NCBI GenBank assembly: GCA_023412745.1 | Contig: JAEZBZ010000334.1 | Span: forward strand, 1 to 20,554 | DNA: 20,554 nt | From: Pseudomonadota bacterium | Lineage (GTDB): Bacteria > Pseudomonadota > Alphaproteobacteria > Rhizobiales > Hyphomicrobiaceae | Direction: 5' to 3' | Shown: one piece after another, positions 7,064 through 14,310 of the stretch | Position numbering within the stretch: the stretch's first letter is position 1 | Layout of the letters: each line of letters starts with the position of its first letter | Position numbers and translations under genes: made by a program | The notes under the pieces: generated by a model | Told to the model about the DNA's origin: nothing | Seen by the model: only the letters and a program-made list of their open reading frames with translations | Database searches by the model: none

Positions 7064-8254
7064 TCAGCGCTTCATCGTGCTGCCGCCGTCCGGCTTCTCG
7101 ATCACCCGCCGGCCCAGCGCCCAGCGGTGGACTTCCGACGGGCCGTCGTAGATGCGGAAGGCGCGCACGTCGCGGAAGATGCGCTCCACCACCGTATCGC
7201 GCGTCAGCCCGAGGCCACCGAGGATCTGCATCGAGCGATCCACCACGCGCATGATCGCTTCCGAACAGATCACCTTGGCCATCGAGCTTTCCGAGCCCGC
7301 CCGATGCCCCTGGTCGAGCAGCCAGGCGCAGTGATGGATCGACAGACGGCTGACATGCATATCCATGAGGTTATCTGCCAGCATGAAGCTGACGCCCTCA
7401 TGCGCGCCGATAGGCTGGCCGAACGCCATCCGCGTACGTGCATATTCCGCCGCGATATCGTGCGCGCGCTGCGCCGAGCCGAGCCAGCGCATGCAGTGCG
7501 TGAGCCGTGCCGGCGCCAGCCGCACCTGCGCATAGCGGAAGCCTTTGCCGACTTCGCCCAGCACCGCTTCCGGCCCGACACGCAGATTCTCGATATCGAT
7601 GACCGCGTGGCCGCCCATGAAGGACGAATCCATCGTATCCAGCGTGCGGGTGATCTTGAATGCCGGGTCGGGCAGATCGGCCAGGAACATCGTGGCGTCG
7701 TGCGGACCATCCCCGGTGCGCGCCATGATGATCGTGAACGCCGCGCCGTCAGCACCAGTGATCAGCCACTTGCGGCCATTGATGACATAGCCATCACCAT
7801 CGCGCTCCGCGCGCGTCGCCAGCATCGACGGATCGGATCCGGCACCCGGATGCGGCTCGGTCATGGCAAAGCAGGAGCGCACCCGCGCAGTCGCCAGCGG
7901 CGCCAGATAGCGCTTCTTCTGTTCCGGCGTCGCGACCAGCTCCAGAAGATGAATATTACCTTCGTCCGGCGCCTGGCAGTGCAGCGCCACGGGCCCCAGG
8001 ATCGAATATCCCGCCGCCTCCAGCACGACCGCCTTGCCGACGTGATCGAGACCGCGGCCGCCGTACGCCTCGGGCACGTGCGCCCCCAGCAATCCCGCAG
8101 CCCGCGCGCGCTCGTTAAGTTCGACCCGCAGCACGTCGGTCGGCCCGTGCGAGGTCCAGCGCGGATCGCTCTCGTAGGGGATGATCTCATCCTTGACGAA
8201 CGCCCTGACCTGCTCTCCCAGCTCTTCCAGTTCCCGCGGCAGCGAAAAATCCAT
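7064..8254 (-). CDS. Acyl-CoA dehydrogenase family protein (ACAD10/11-like, Asp base)
   Basis: A 396-residue flavoenzyme with the full acyl-CoA dehydrogenase layout: N-terminal helical domain (1-125), β-domain with FAMTEPHPGAGSDPS and the INGRKWLITGA strand, and C-terminal helical domain with ARTRMAFGQPIG and QILGGLGLTRD. The catalytic region reads IYDGPSEVHRWALGR, so D370 stands where medium-chain acyl-CoA dehydrogenases carry the catalytic Glu in YEGT. This Asp and the DGPxEVH sequence are, as I recall, features of ACAD10/11-like members. It introduces a trans-2 double bond into an acyl-CoA thioester, passing electrons to ETF. ATG 8254 follows an AGAGG. It stands alone, divergent from the Ldh-2 operon; no thioesterase, ligase or hydratase is adjacent. 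Confidence 0.92.
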   Translation of the reverse strand: MDFSLPRELEELGEQVRAFVKDEIIPYESDPRWTSHGPTDVLRVELNERARAAGLLGAHVPEAYGGRGLDHVGKAVVLEAAGYSILGPVALHCQAPDEGNIHLLELVATPEQKKRYLAPLATARVRSCFAMTEPHPGAGSDPSMLATRAERDGDGYVINGRKWLITGADGAAFTIIMARTGDGPHDATMFLADLPDPAFKITRTLDTMDSSFMGGHAVIDIENLRVGPEAVLGEVGKGFRYAQVRLAPARLTHCMRWLGSAQRAHDIAAEYARTRMAFGQPIGAHEGVSFMLADNLMDMHVSRLSIHHCAWLLDQGHRAGSESSMAKVICSEAIMRVVDRSMQILGGLGLTRDTVVERIFRDVRAFRIYDGPSEVHRWALGRRVIEKPDGGSTMKR

Positions 8255-8376
8255 GCTCGGCCTCTTGTCCTTGCCTTCTGGCTTTTGTCAGGGAAGCTAA
8301 ACCGCTCGCCGCATGATGCAACGTTTTCCGCTCCGGGCCATGCCGGAAATAGCCATCAGACCGCTGTCCGACGTCC

Positions 8377-8403
8377 GTGACAACGCTCGCAACGTGATCT
8401 AAT
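8377..8403 (+). promoter_or_regulatory. Possible promoter of the Ldh-2 operon
   Basis: In the 206-bp gap between the divergent acyl-CoA dehydrogenase and Ldh-2 genes, GTGACA (8377-8382) and TCTAAT (8398-8403) resemble -35 and -10 elements with a short 15-base spacer; TAATTT gives 17-base spacing but a poorer -10. No clear operator dyad was seen. Confidence 0.25.
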
Positions 8404-8460
8404 TTCCCCGATCGGAAGTCCGCCCGCATTGAGCTGGACCATCTATCTAGGGAGTTTTTC

Positions 8461-9549
8461 ATGGTCACGATCGGGGCGGATCAGCTTCGCGAATTCGTGC
8501 GCGATATCTTCATTGCTGCCGGCTGCGCCCAGGAAGAAGGCGAGCGACTGGGTAAATCCCTTGTAAGCGCTAACCTCGCCGGGCACGACAGCCACGGTGT
8601 CGTTCGCGTTCCTCGCTACCTCAAATGGAAGCAAGATGGCGATTTCGTCGCCAACCAGACCGTAGAGATCGTGCGCGAAACGCCGGTCCTGGCGGTTGTA
8701 GACGGCAAATTCGGGTTCGGCCAGACCACTGCGCCGCAGGCCGTCGAGATCGGCGTCAAGAAGTGCAAGGCCATGGGCCTGTCCGCCGTCGCGCTCCGCA
8801 ATTCCGGCCACGTCGGCCGCCTCGGCGAGTGGGCAGAGATGGCCGCCGAAGCCGGGCTCGTGTCCATTCACTACTGCAACGCGGCGTCGAGCCTGCTAGT
8901 TGCCCCGTTCGGTGGCGTCGACCGTCGCTTGTCCACGGCGCCCTATTCCATCGGCGTTCCCCGTGACGGCAAGACGCCCCTGATCCTCGATTTCGCAACC
9001 TCGGTTGTCGCCGAGGGCAAGGTTCTGGTCGCCAGCCAGGGCGGCAAAAAGCTGCCCGACAATTCCCTGGTTGGTCCTGACGGCACGATCAACGGCGATC
9101 CACACCAGCTCTACGGCGACTATGAAGAGACCGGGCCACGCGACTATTCGCAGGGCAAAGGCGCCATCCGCGCGTTCGGTGACCATAAGGGCTCTGGCCT
9201 GGCGTTTATGGTCGAGATCTTGGGCGGCGCACTGACCGGCACGGGCGCTGCCTCACCGAACCGGCGTTGGGCCAATGGCATGCTGTCGATCTACATCGAC
9301 CCCAAGCAGCTAGATCCGGTCGGTTTCTTCCCCACTGACGTCGAGCGGTATGTCGGCTTCTTCAAGAGCTCTCGCCCAATCGAGCCCGGCAAGGACGTGC
9401 TGGTGCCGGGCGAGCCGGAGCTCGCCACGCGCGGCAAACGTCTCGCTGAAGGCGTGCCGCTGCCGGATGACACCTGGGCCCGTCTAGTCGCGTGCGCCCG
9501 CAGCGTCGGCCTCGACGACGCCCGCAACAAAGCCACCGGCGCCGCCTGA
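8461..9549 (+). CDS. Ldh-2 family (malate/L-lactate/sulfolactate-type) NAD(P)-dependent oxidoreductase
   Basis: A 362-residue member of the malate/L-lactate dehydrogenase (Ldh_2) family, which includes MdhII, YiaK, AllD and ComC and is unrelated to Rossmann-fold lactate dehydrogenases. Family motifs are AGHDSHGVVRVPRYL with H45, ALRNSGHVGRLGEW with H117, VAPFGG (148-152), and FGDHKGSGLAFMVEILGGALTG (239-260). It would interconvert a 2-hydroxy acid (or similar) and its 2-oxo acid using NAD(P)H. ATG 8461 has a good AGGGAG six bases upstream. It is the first gene of a four-gene plus-strand unit with RraA-like, D-2-hydroxyacid dehydrogenase and HpaI-like proteins. Substrate unknown. Confidence 0.93.
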   Translation: MVTIGADQLREFVRDIFIAAGCAQEEGERLGKSLVSANLAGHDSHGVVRVPRYLKWKQDGDFVANQTVEIVRETPVLAVVDGKFGFGQTTAPQAVEIGVKKCKAMGLSAVALRNSGHVGRLGEWAEMAAEAGLVSIHYCNAASSLLVAPFGGVDRRLSTAPYSIGVPRDGKTPLILDFATSVVAEGKVLVASQGGKKLPDNSLVGPDGTINGDPHQLYGDYEETGPRDYSQGKGAIRAFGDHKGSGLAFMVEILGGALTGTGAASPNRRWANGMLSIYIDPKQLDPVGFFPTDVERYVGFFKSSRPIEPGKDVLVPGEPELATRGKRLAEGVPLPDDTWARLVACARSVGLDDARNKATGAA

Positions 9550-9561
9550 ACCACTTTCCTT

Positions 9562-9592
9562 GCCGGAACGCGCCCAAAAGCGCCGTTCCGGC
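9562..9592 (+). repeat. Intercistronic hairpin between the Ldh-2 and RraA-like genes
   Basis: Perfect 9-bp arms GCCGGAACG (9562-9570) and CGTTCCGGC (9584-9592), extendable inward by three pairs with one bulge, enclose CCAAAA. It lies 13 bases past the Ldh-2 stop and 34 before the RraA-like start. With no T-run it is more likely an mRNA processing or stability element than a terminator. Confidence 0.5.
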
Positions 9593-9626
9593 CGCCACCC
9601 TCACTGCCAATCAAGGACCGAGACCC

Positions 9627-10325
9627 ATGCTCAATCCGGATCTTCTCGAACAGCTGCGCGCCTTCGATACGCCCACCATCTGCAATGCGCTGGAAGTCAT
9701 CGACAACAAGTTCCGCCGCGGTGACTTCAACACCCGGCCGCTGGTTGCCCCTTTCCCCGACCTGCCGCCAATGGTCGGCTATGCCCGCACCGCCACGATC
9801 CGCTCAATCCATCCGTCCGAGATGAACTCCGCCGACGCCCGCGCCCAGCGCATCGGCTATTACGAATACGTCGCCTCGCCGCCTGGCCCGCAGATCGTGG
9901 TGATCCAGGATCTCGACGGCCCGGATGTCGGCTTCGGCGCCTTCTGGGGTGAAGTTCAGAGCACCGTGCATAAGGCGCTCGGCTGCGCCGGCGTCGTCAC
10001 CGACGGCAGCATCCGCGACATTCCGCAGTGGGCGCCGGGCCTCAACGTTCTGGCCGGCTCGATCATGCCGAGCCACGGCTATGTGCATCTGGCCGACTAC
10101 GGCAAGGAAGTCCGCGTCGCCGGCATGCTGGTGCGCTCGGGCGACCTGATCCATGCCGACCGCCATGGTGCCGTGGTCATCCCGCACGACGTCGCCGAGA
10201 AAGTGCCGGTTGCGTGCGATTTCATGGCCCGCAAGGAAGCCGTAATTCTCGACATGGCGCGCAAGCCTGGTTTCAACGCTGCCATGCTGCGCGAAGCGCT
10301 GGCTAAGCAGGACGAGATTCACTGA
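9627..10325 (+). CDS. RraA family protein (HMG/CHA aldolase or oxaloacetate decarboxylase-like)
   Basis: A 232-residue protein of the RraA/dimethylmenaquinone-methyltransferase-like fold. Characteristic features are VGYARTATIR (50-59), the glycine-rich WGEVQSTVHKALGCAGVVTDGSIRD region carrying R130 and D131, and SGDLIHADRHGAVVIPHD (171-188). In enzymatic members the RD pair binds pyruvate and the divalent metal, and the enzyme splits 4-hydroxy-4-methyl-2-oxoglutarate or decarboxylates oxaloacetate; RraA itself instead inhibits RNase E. The catabolic context favours an aldolase or decarboxylase. ATG 9627 is chosen over in-frame upstream positions because AAGGA precedes it and the fold starts there. 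Its TGA overlaps the next ATG by one base, so translation of the two is coupled. Confidence 0.88.
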   Translation: MLNPDLLEQLRAFDTPTICNALEVIDNKFRRGDFNTRPLVAPFPDLPPMVGYARTATIRSIHPSEMNSADARAQRIGYYEYVASPPGPQIVVIQDLDGPDVGFGAFWGEVQSTVHKALGCAGVVTDGSIRDIPQWAPGLNVLAGSIMPSHGYVHLADYGKEVRVAGMLVRSGDLIHADRHGAVVIPHDVAEKVPVACDFMARKEAVILDMARKPGFNAAMLREALAKQDEIH

Positions 10326-11290
10326 TGCGCAAAGTTATCTGCCTGCAGCGCATGCACCCGGCCGGCATGGAGATCCTCGAATCCCGGTCGGATATCCAGC
10401 TGATCGTGCCGGAAAGCCCTGAACCGCAACATTGGGAGCATCATCTGCCTGACGTCGAGGCGATCGCTGTGCGCATGCCGCGCATCGAGCGCTGGATGAT
10501 CGAGAAGGCGCCGAAGCTGAAGGTCATCTCGCGCCATGGCGTCGGCGTCGACAACATCGACGTCACGGCCGCGACCGAGAAGGGCGTCATCGTTGCAACC
10601 GTCGGCGAGGCGAACGCCCCGTCGGTGGTAGAGCACACGCTGGCCATGATGTTCAGTCTGGCCAAGCGGCAAACGCAGTTCGATCACGCCACCCGCACCG
10701 GCGACTTCATGATCAAGAACAAGCTCGACGCCATCGACATCGCCGGGCGCACGATCCTGATTATCGGTCTCGGCCGCATCGGCAGCCGCCTCGCGGTGGT
10801 CTGCAACGCGCTCGGCATGCGCTGCATCGGCATCGATCCGGCCTTCAGCGCGGAGCAGATCCGCGCCATGGGCTGCGAGCCGGCAACCAACCTGCACGAC
10901 GTCCTGCCGCAGGCGGATTTCGTGTCGCCGCATTGTCCGCTGCAGGACGACACCCGCAACCTGATCGGCGCACGCGAGCTGGCGCTGATGAAGCCAACCG
11001 CCTACGTCATCAACTGCGCGCGTGGCGGCATCGTCGATGAGGCGGCCCTGGTCGCGGCCCTCAATGCCGGCAAGATCAAGGGTGCCGGCTTCGACGTGAT
11101 GGTCACCGAGCCGCCGAAGGCGGATGATCCGCTGCTGCAGTCGGACAAGATCATCCTGTCGCCGCACTCCGCCGCCAGCACCGCCGAAGGTCTTGCCCGC
11201 ATGGCGTCCACGGTGGCCAACAACATCACCGACTACTTCGATGGCAAGCTGCCGCCATCGCACGTCTTCAATCCGGAAGTGCTCAAATAG
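10325..11290 (+). CDS. D-isomer-specific 2-hydroxyacid dehydrogenase
   Basis: A 321-residue NAD-dependent dehydrogenase of the phosphoglycerate dehydrogenase/D-lactate dehydrogenase superfamily. The nucleotide-binding motif is ILIIGLGRIGSRLA (G148, G150, G153) with D171 at the end of β2, indicating NAD preference. The catalytic triad is R233 in NCARGGIVDEAAL, E262 in VTEPP and H281 in LSPHSAAS. It would reduce a 2-oxo acid to the (R)-type hydroxy acid or the reverse. It starts inside the RraA-like stop codon (TGATG). Its presence beside an Ldh-2 enzyme, which typically handles another enantiomer or substrate, suggests stereochemical inversion or two-step oxidation. SlcC sulfolactate dehydrogenase is one family precedent, but no sulfolyase gene is seen. 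Confidence 0.92.
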   Translation: MRKVICLQRMHPAGMEILESRSDIQLIVPESPEPQHWEHHLPDVEAIAVRMPRIERWMIEKAPKLKVISRHGVGVDNIDVTAATEKGVIVATVGEANAPSVVEHTLAMMFSLAKRQTQFDHATRTGDFMIKNKLDAIDIAGRTILIIGLGRIGSRLAVVCNALGMRCIGIDPAFSAEQIRAMGCEPATNLHDVLPQADFVSPHCPLQDDTRNLIGARELALMKPTAYVINCARGGIVDEAALVAALNAGKIKGAGFDVMVTEPPKADDPLLQSDKIILSPHSAASTAEGLARMASTVANNITDYFDGKLPPSHVFNPEVLK

Positions 11291-11319
11291 CCAACGAACC
11301 CGGCAATCGGGGAGGAAAC

Positions 11320-12108
11320 ATGCGCAAGAACAAGATCAAAGCGATGCTGGCCGAAGGTGGCCGCGTCGTGAACGGCTGGTGCGCCATACCCAGCTCCTAT
11401 TCGGCAGAGCTCATGGCGCATCAGGGCTTCGACAGCGTCTCGATCGACCTCCAGCACGGCCCGGTCGATTTCCAGGCCGCTGTCGGCATGATGCAGGCGA
11501 TATCGACCACGGACGCCGTGCCGATGGCGCGGATTCCGTGGAACGATCCGGCCATCATCATGAAGATGCTGGACGCCGGCGCTTACGGCCTGATCTGCCC
11601 GATGATCAATACCAAGGCGGAAGCCGAGGCGTTCGTCGCGGCGGGTCGCTACGCGCCGATGGGCAACCGTTCGTTCGGCCCGAACCGTGCCGTGCAGTAC
11701 GGCGGCGCGGATTACTGGCAGCATGCCAACGAGGAGGTCTTGCTGCTGGCCATGATCGAAACGACCAAGGCGCTCGCCAATCTCGATGAGATCCTGTCGG
11801 TGCCAGGCCTCAATGGCATCTATGTCGGTCCGGGCGACCTGTCCCTCTCGATGGGCTATGCGCCGACGCTCGATCCGGATGCGCCTGTGGTTCTGGAAGC
11901 GATGGAATCGATCCGCAGCCGTACCCGCGCTGCGGGCCTGATCGCGGGTGTGCATACTGACAGTGCGAAAACGGCGCTGAAGCGTTTCGACGAGGGCTTC
12001 CAGTTCTGCACGATCTTGAACGATGCCCGCCTTCTGGCCGCCGCCGCACAGGCTGAGGTGCGCGCCGTGAAGGGGCAGGCGCAGGCTCAAGCCGCCAAGA
12101 CGTACTAA
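11320..12108 (+). CDS. HpcH/HpaI family class II pyruvate aldolase
   Basis: A 262-residue TIM-barrel aldolase like HpaI, RhmA and GarL. Catalytic residues are in place: D43 and H46 in SIDLQHGP, R71 in ARIPWND for the pyruvate carboxylate, and the divalent-metal ligands E147 in AMIETTKAL and D173 in VGPGDLSLS. These enzymes reversibly split 4-hydroxy-2-oxo acids to pyruvate and an aldehyde. ATG 11320 has a near-perfect GGGGAGG four bases upstream, and lies 29 bases after the previous stop. It is the last gene of the operon and converges with the GAF-HisKA_2 kinase gene 27 bases away. The tail (QAQAQAAKTY) is low-complexity. Substrate unknown; it would be the carbon-carbon cleaving step of the pathway. 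Confidence 0.93.
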   Translation: MRKNKIKAMLAEGGRVVNGWCAIPSSYSAELMAHQGFDSVSIDLQHGPVDFQAAVGMMQAISTTDAVPMARIPWNDPAIIMKMLDAGAYGLICPMINTKAEAEAFVAAGRYAPMGNRSFGPNRAVQYGGADYWQHANEEVLLLAMIETTKALANLDEILSVPGLNGIYVGPGDLSLSMGYAPTLDPDAPVVLEAMESIRSRTRAAGLIAGVHTDSAKTALKRFDEGFQFCTILNDARLLAAAAQAEVRAVKGQAQAQAAKTY

Positions 12109-12135
12109 GCCTCAAACGTGATGCAGCAACCTCGA

Positions 12136-13359
12136 TCAGTGGGGGTTGCCGCAATGCTTTCTTGGAAAACGAAGCGTGATGTGCGCGCCAGGCGCACGAT
12201 TGCAGAATTCGATCGTGCCGCCGAGACCCTGCGCGAACGCCCGGATCAAGCGCATGCCCAGAGTCTTGAACGCCGCGCTGTCGAAATCCGCCGGAAGTCC
12301 GACGCCTTCGTCCGAAACGCTCAGCTCCAGCATACCCTCCTGTCCAGACCGTATGCTGACGCGGATGATGCCGCCCTCATCGTCGGGATAGGCATACTTG
12401 GCTGCGTTGGTCGCCAGCTCAGTAACCAGCAGCGCCAGTGGAATGGCGCGATCGGTTTCGATGTAGATCGATCCGGCCGCCTCGTAGACCAGCTCGCAGC
12501 CTCCAGCCGAGTCGGCCAGATCCTCACAGACATCTTTGAGGTAGCCGGACAGATCCAGGCGAGAGACGTCCATCGATTTATAAAGCCGCTCGTGGGCGCG
12601 CGCGACAGCCATGACCCGCGCCTGCGCTTCGCTCAGCAACTGCCTGATGCCCTCGTCCTCGATGCTGCCGACCTGAAGCCGCAGCATGCTCGCAACAAGC
12701 TGAAGGCTATTCTTGACGCGGTGATTGACCTCTTTCAGCAGCATCTCCTGCCGCTCGATCGAGGCCTCGAGCTGCTCTTCGTAGCGGCGGCGCTCGATCG
12801 CCATGCCGAGAATATTGGCCAGACCTTGCATGAAGGTCAGATCCTGTTCGACGAACTCACCTTCGCTGCGGCTGTCAACTTCAAGCACGCCGAACGGAGC
12901 ACCATCGCCCTGGAGGATGACGTTGACAGCGCGCTTGATGCCGTAGCTCCGGAACAACTCGGGCGTTTTGAAACGCTGCTCGTTTTCGAGGTGGTTGGAA
13001 ATCACCGGCTTGCCGGATTTCAGCGCAAACCCCGCGGGTGAATCCAGCTCCGCACCAATGATAGCGTGGCCGACCACCTCCGCGCCCCAGCCGACGCCTG
13101 CGACCACGAGCAGGCCTTTGCCATCCTGCTGGCACTGCAGAACCTTGGAGAAGTCGGCTTCAAGGCCGTCGGCCGCTAACCGCGCGGCAGAATTCAGCAG
13201 TTCGTCGAGCGTCGCACCCTGGAGCGCCATCACGCCCAGGCTCGACAGGATCTCCTGCTGCCGGATGCGCAAACGTAAATCATGCTCGCTGCAATCCGGC
13301 TTGGCCTCGGACTTTCCGTCGTGCTCGACGACTGGTTCGTCGCTGTCTGGAAAATTCAC
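12136..13359 (-). CDS. GAF-domain HisKA_2-type sensor histidine kinase
   Basis: A 407-residue soluble kinase. A GAF domain spans about 40-190 (FSKVLQ, AGVGWGAEVVG, GFALKSGKPVI, FGVLEVDS). The HisKA_2 dimerisation domain has the phosphoacceptor H213 in KEVNHRVKNSLQLVASMLRLQ. The HATPase domain has the N-box ELATNAAKYA (E314, N318), the G1 box SDEGVGLP (D350-G354) and a GMRLI glycine region. It lacks the HWE-specific N-box His and WxE, unlike the kinase at 2487. The start is GTG 13359 with AGGA seven bases upstream and an in-frame TAG just before it, so no longer form is possible. No response regulator is adjacent. It is downstream of the otn operon on the same strand, separated by 163 bp containing strong dyads, so it is probably a separate unit. 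Confidence 0.9.
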   Translation of the reverse strand: MNFPDSDEPVVEHDGKSEAKPDCSEHDLRLRIRQQEILSSLGVMALQGATLDELLNSAARLAADGLEADFSKVLQCQQDGKGLLVVAGVGWGAEVVGHAIIGAELDSPAGFALKSGKPVISNHLENEQRFKTPELFRSYGIKRAVNVILQGDGAPFGVLEVDSRSEGEFVEQDLTFMQGLANILGMAIERRRYEEQLEASIERQEMLLKEVNHRVKNSLQLVASMLRLQVGSIEDEGIRQLLSEAQARVMAVARAHERLYKSMDVSRLDLSGYLKDVCEDLADSAGGCELVYEAAGSIYIETDRAIPLALLVTELATNAAKYAYPDDEGGIIRVSIRSGQEGMLELSVSDEGVGLPADFDSAAFKTLGMRLIRAFAQGLGGTIEFCNRAPGAHITLRFPRKHCGNPH

Positions 13360-13469
13360 CCAGAATTCCTAGCTTCACTACGCACACACCAAAGTCGCGA
13401 CGGCGACCGGCTCGCCTTAGAGTTGCCACGACATCGGGTCATTATCGTGGCGATTATTCGAAGCGACCA

Positions 13470-13496
13470 GCGGCCGCATCCATCAAATGCGGCCGC
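13470..13496 (-). terminator. Hairpin downstream of the otn operon
   Basis: Perfect 10-bp arms GCGGCCGCAT (13470-13479) and ATGCGGCCGC (13487-13496) around a 7-base loop, 27 bases past the SDR stop codon. There is no T-run after it on the minus strand, so termination may need Rho; the stem would at least protect the 3' end. Confidence 0.45.
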
Positions 13497-13502
13497 CTCA
13501 TG

Positions 13503-13516
13503 TCACGATATCGTGA
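13503..13516. promoter_or_regulatory. 14-bp perfect palindrome TCACGATATCGTGA
   Basis: An uninterrupted palindrome six bases beyond the SDR stop codon and about 145 bp upstream of the kinase start at 13359. It has the shape of a binding site for a dimeric regulator and could serve the kinase promoter; it could also be part of the 3' structure of the otn transcript. Confidence 0.35.
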
Positions 13517-13522
13517 TATTGA

Positions 13523-14272
13523 TCAGTAGGTGGCGCGACCGCCTGAAATATCAAGCACTTGGCCGGTCGTGAACGAGCAATCGCTCGACGAAGCCCAGGC
13601 AATCAGTGCTGCCACTTCCTCGACCGTGACGAGGCGGCCGCGCGGGATCTTGGATAACATGTAGTTGATGTGTTCCTCGGTCACCTGATCGAGGATCGCG
13701 GTGCGCGCAACAGCCGGCGCGATGGCGTTGACCGAGATGTCATAGGTGGCGACTTCCTTGGCCAGGGATTTGGTGTAGCCGATCAGCGCCGCCTTGGAGG
13801 CAGAGTAAGCGCTGGCGTTGGGATTGCCTTCCTTGCCGGCGATTGAAGCGATGTTGACGATGCGGCCGTAATTCTGCGCGATCATGCCGGGGACCAACGC
13901 CTTGCAGCAGTTCCAGGGCCCCTCGAAGTTGACGCGCATCGTGAAGCGCAGATCTTCCAGCGAGTATTCCCAGGCCTTGGCGGTCGGGCCGGCAACGCCG
14001 GCGTTGTTCACGAGAAGCTCGATCTTGCCGAACTTTGACAGCGTGGCGTCGCGGGCTGCCTCAACCGATTTCGCGTCCGTGACATCACAGGCAAAAGCGC
14101 TGACGCCACTACCGACGGCCTTCGCGGTCTTTTCAGCCAGTTCCAGATCACGATCCCAGATCGCGACCTTCGCGCCGGAGGCGATAAAGCGCTCAGTCGC
14201 GGCCCTGCCGAAGCCCTGGGCGCCGCCCGTGATAACCGCTACGCGGCCTTCCAGATCGATCTTATTTGCCAT
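13523..14272 (-). CDS. Short-chain dehydrogenase/reductase in the otn operon
   Basis: A 249-residue classical SDR. Cofactor motif TGGAQGFG (15-22), D40 at the end of β2 pointing to NAD, NNAG at 89-92, and the catalytic set S143 (NIASIAG), Y156 and K160 (YSASK). Its closest look-alikes are FabG-type sugar or polyol dehydrogenases. It is the last gene of the otnK-otnC-SDR unit, 38 bases after otnC, with GAGG four bases before the ATG. By context it probably oxidises the acid-sugar substrate feeding OtnK, the role that LtnD or DenD plays in known tetronate pathways, but it is not recognisably either of those. Exact substrate unknown. Confidence 0.9.
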   Translation of the reverse strand: MANKIDLEGRVAVITGGAQGFGRAATERFIASGAKVAIWDRDLELAEKTAKAVGSGVSAFACDVTDAKSVEAARDATLSKFGKIELLVNNAGVAGPTAKAWEYSLEDLRFTMRVNFEGPWNCCKALVPGMIAQNYGRIVNIASIAGKEGNPNASAYSASKAALIGYTKSLAKEVATYDISVNAIAPAVARTAILDQVTEEHINYMLSKIPRGRLVTVEEVAALIAWASSSDCSFTTGQVLDISGGRATY

Positions 14273-14310
14273 CGTTCCTCAATCCTGCATCAACGTAATG
14301 TGGGCCCATC

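Noticed and set aside
7127..8380. A 417-codon open frame on the plus strand opposite the acyl-CoA dehydrogenase gene
   Set aside because: Its translation is rich in Arg, His and Gln with no family motif, as expected from the antisense of a GC-rich gene; the opposite strand encodes a complete, motif-perfect enzyme.
9567..9588. GGAAC...CGTT in the Ldh-2/RraA gap, considered as an EcfG promoter
   Set aside because: The spacing is only 14 bases, and the two halves are explained by the hairpin's own symmetry.
10319..12090. Long minus-strand open frames (314 and 285 codons) opposite the D-2-hydroxyacid dehydrogenase and HpaI aldolase genes
   Set aside because: Low-complexity His/Arg/Asp-rich antisense translations without motifs or ribosome-binding sites; the plus-strand genes have all catalytic residues.
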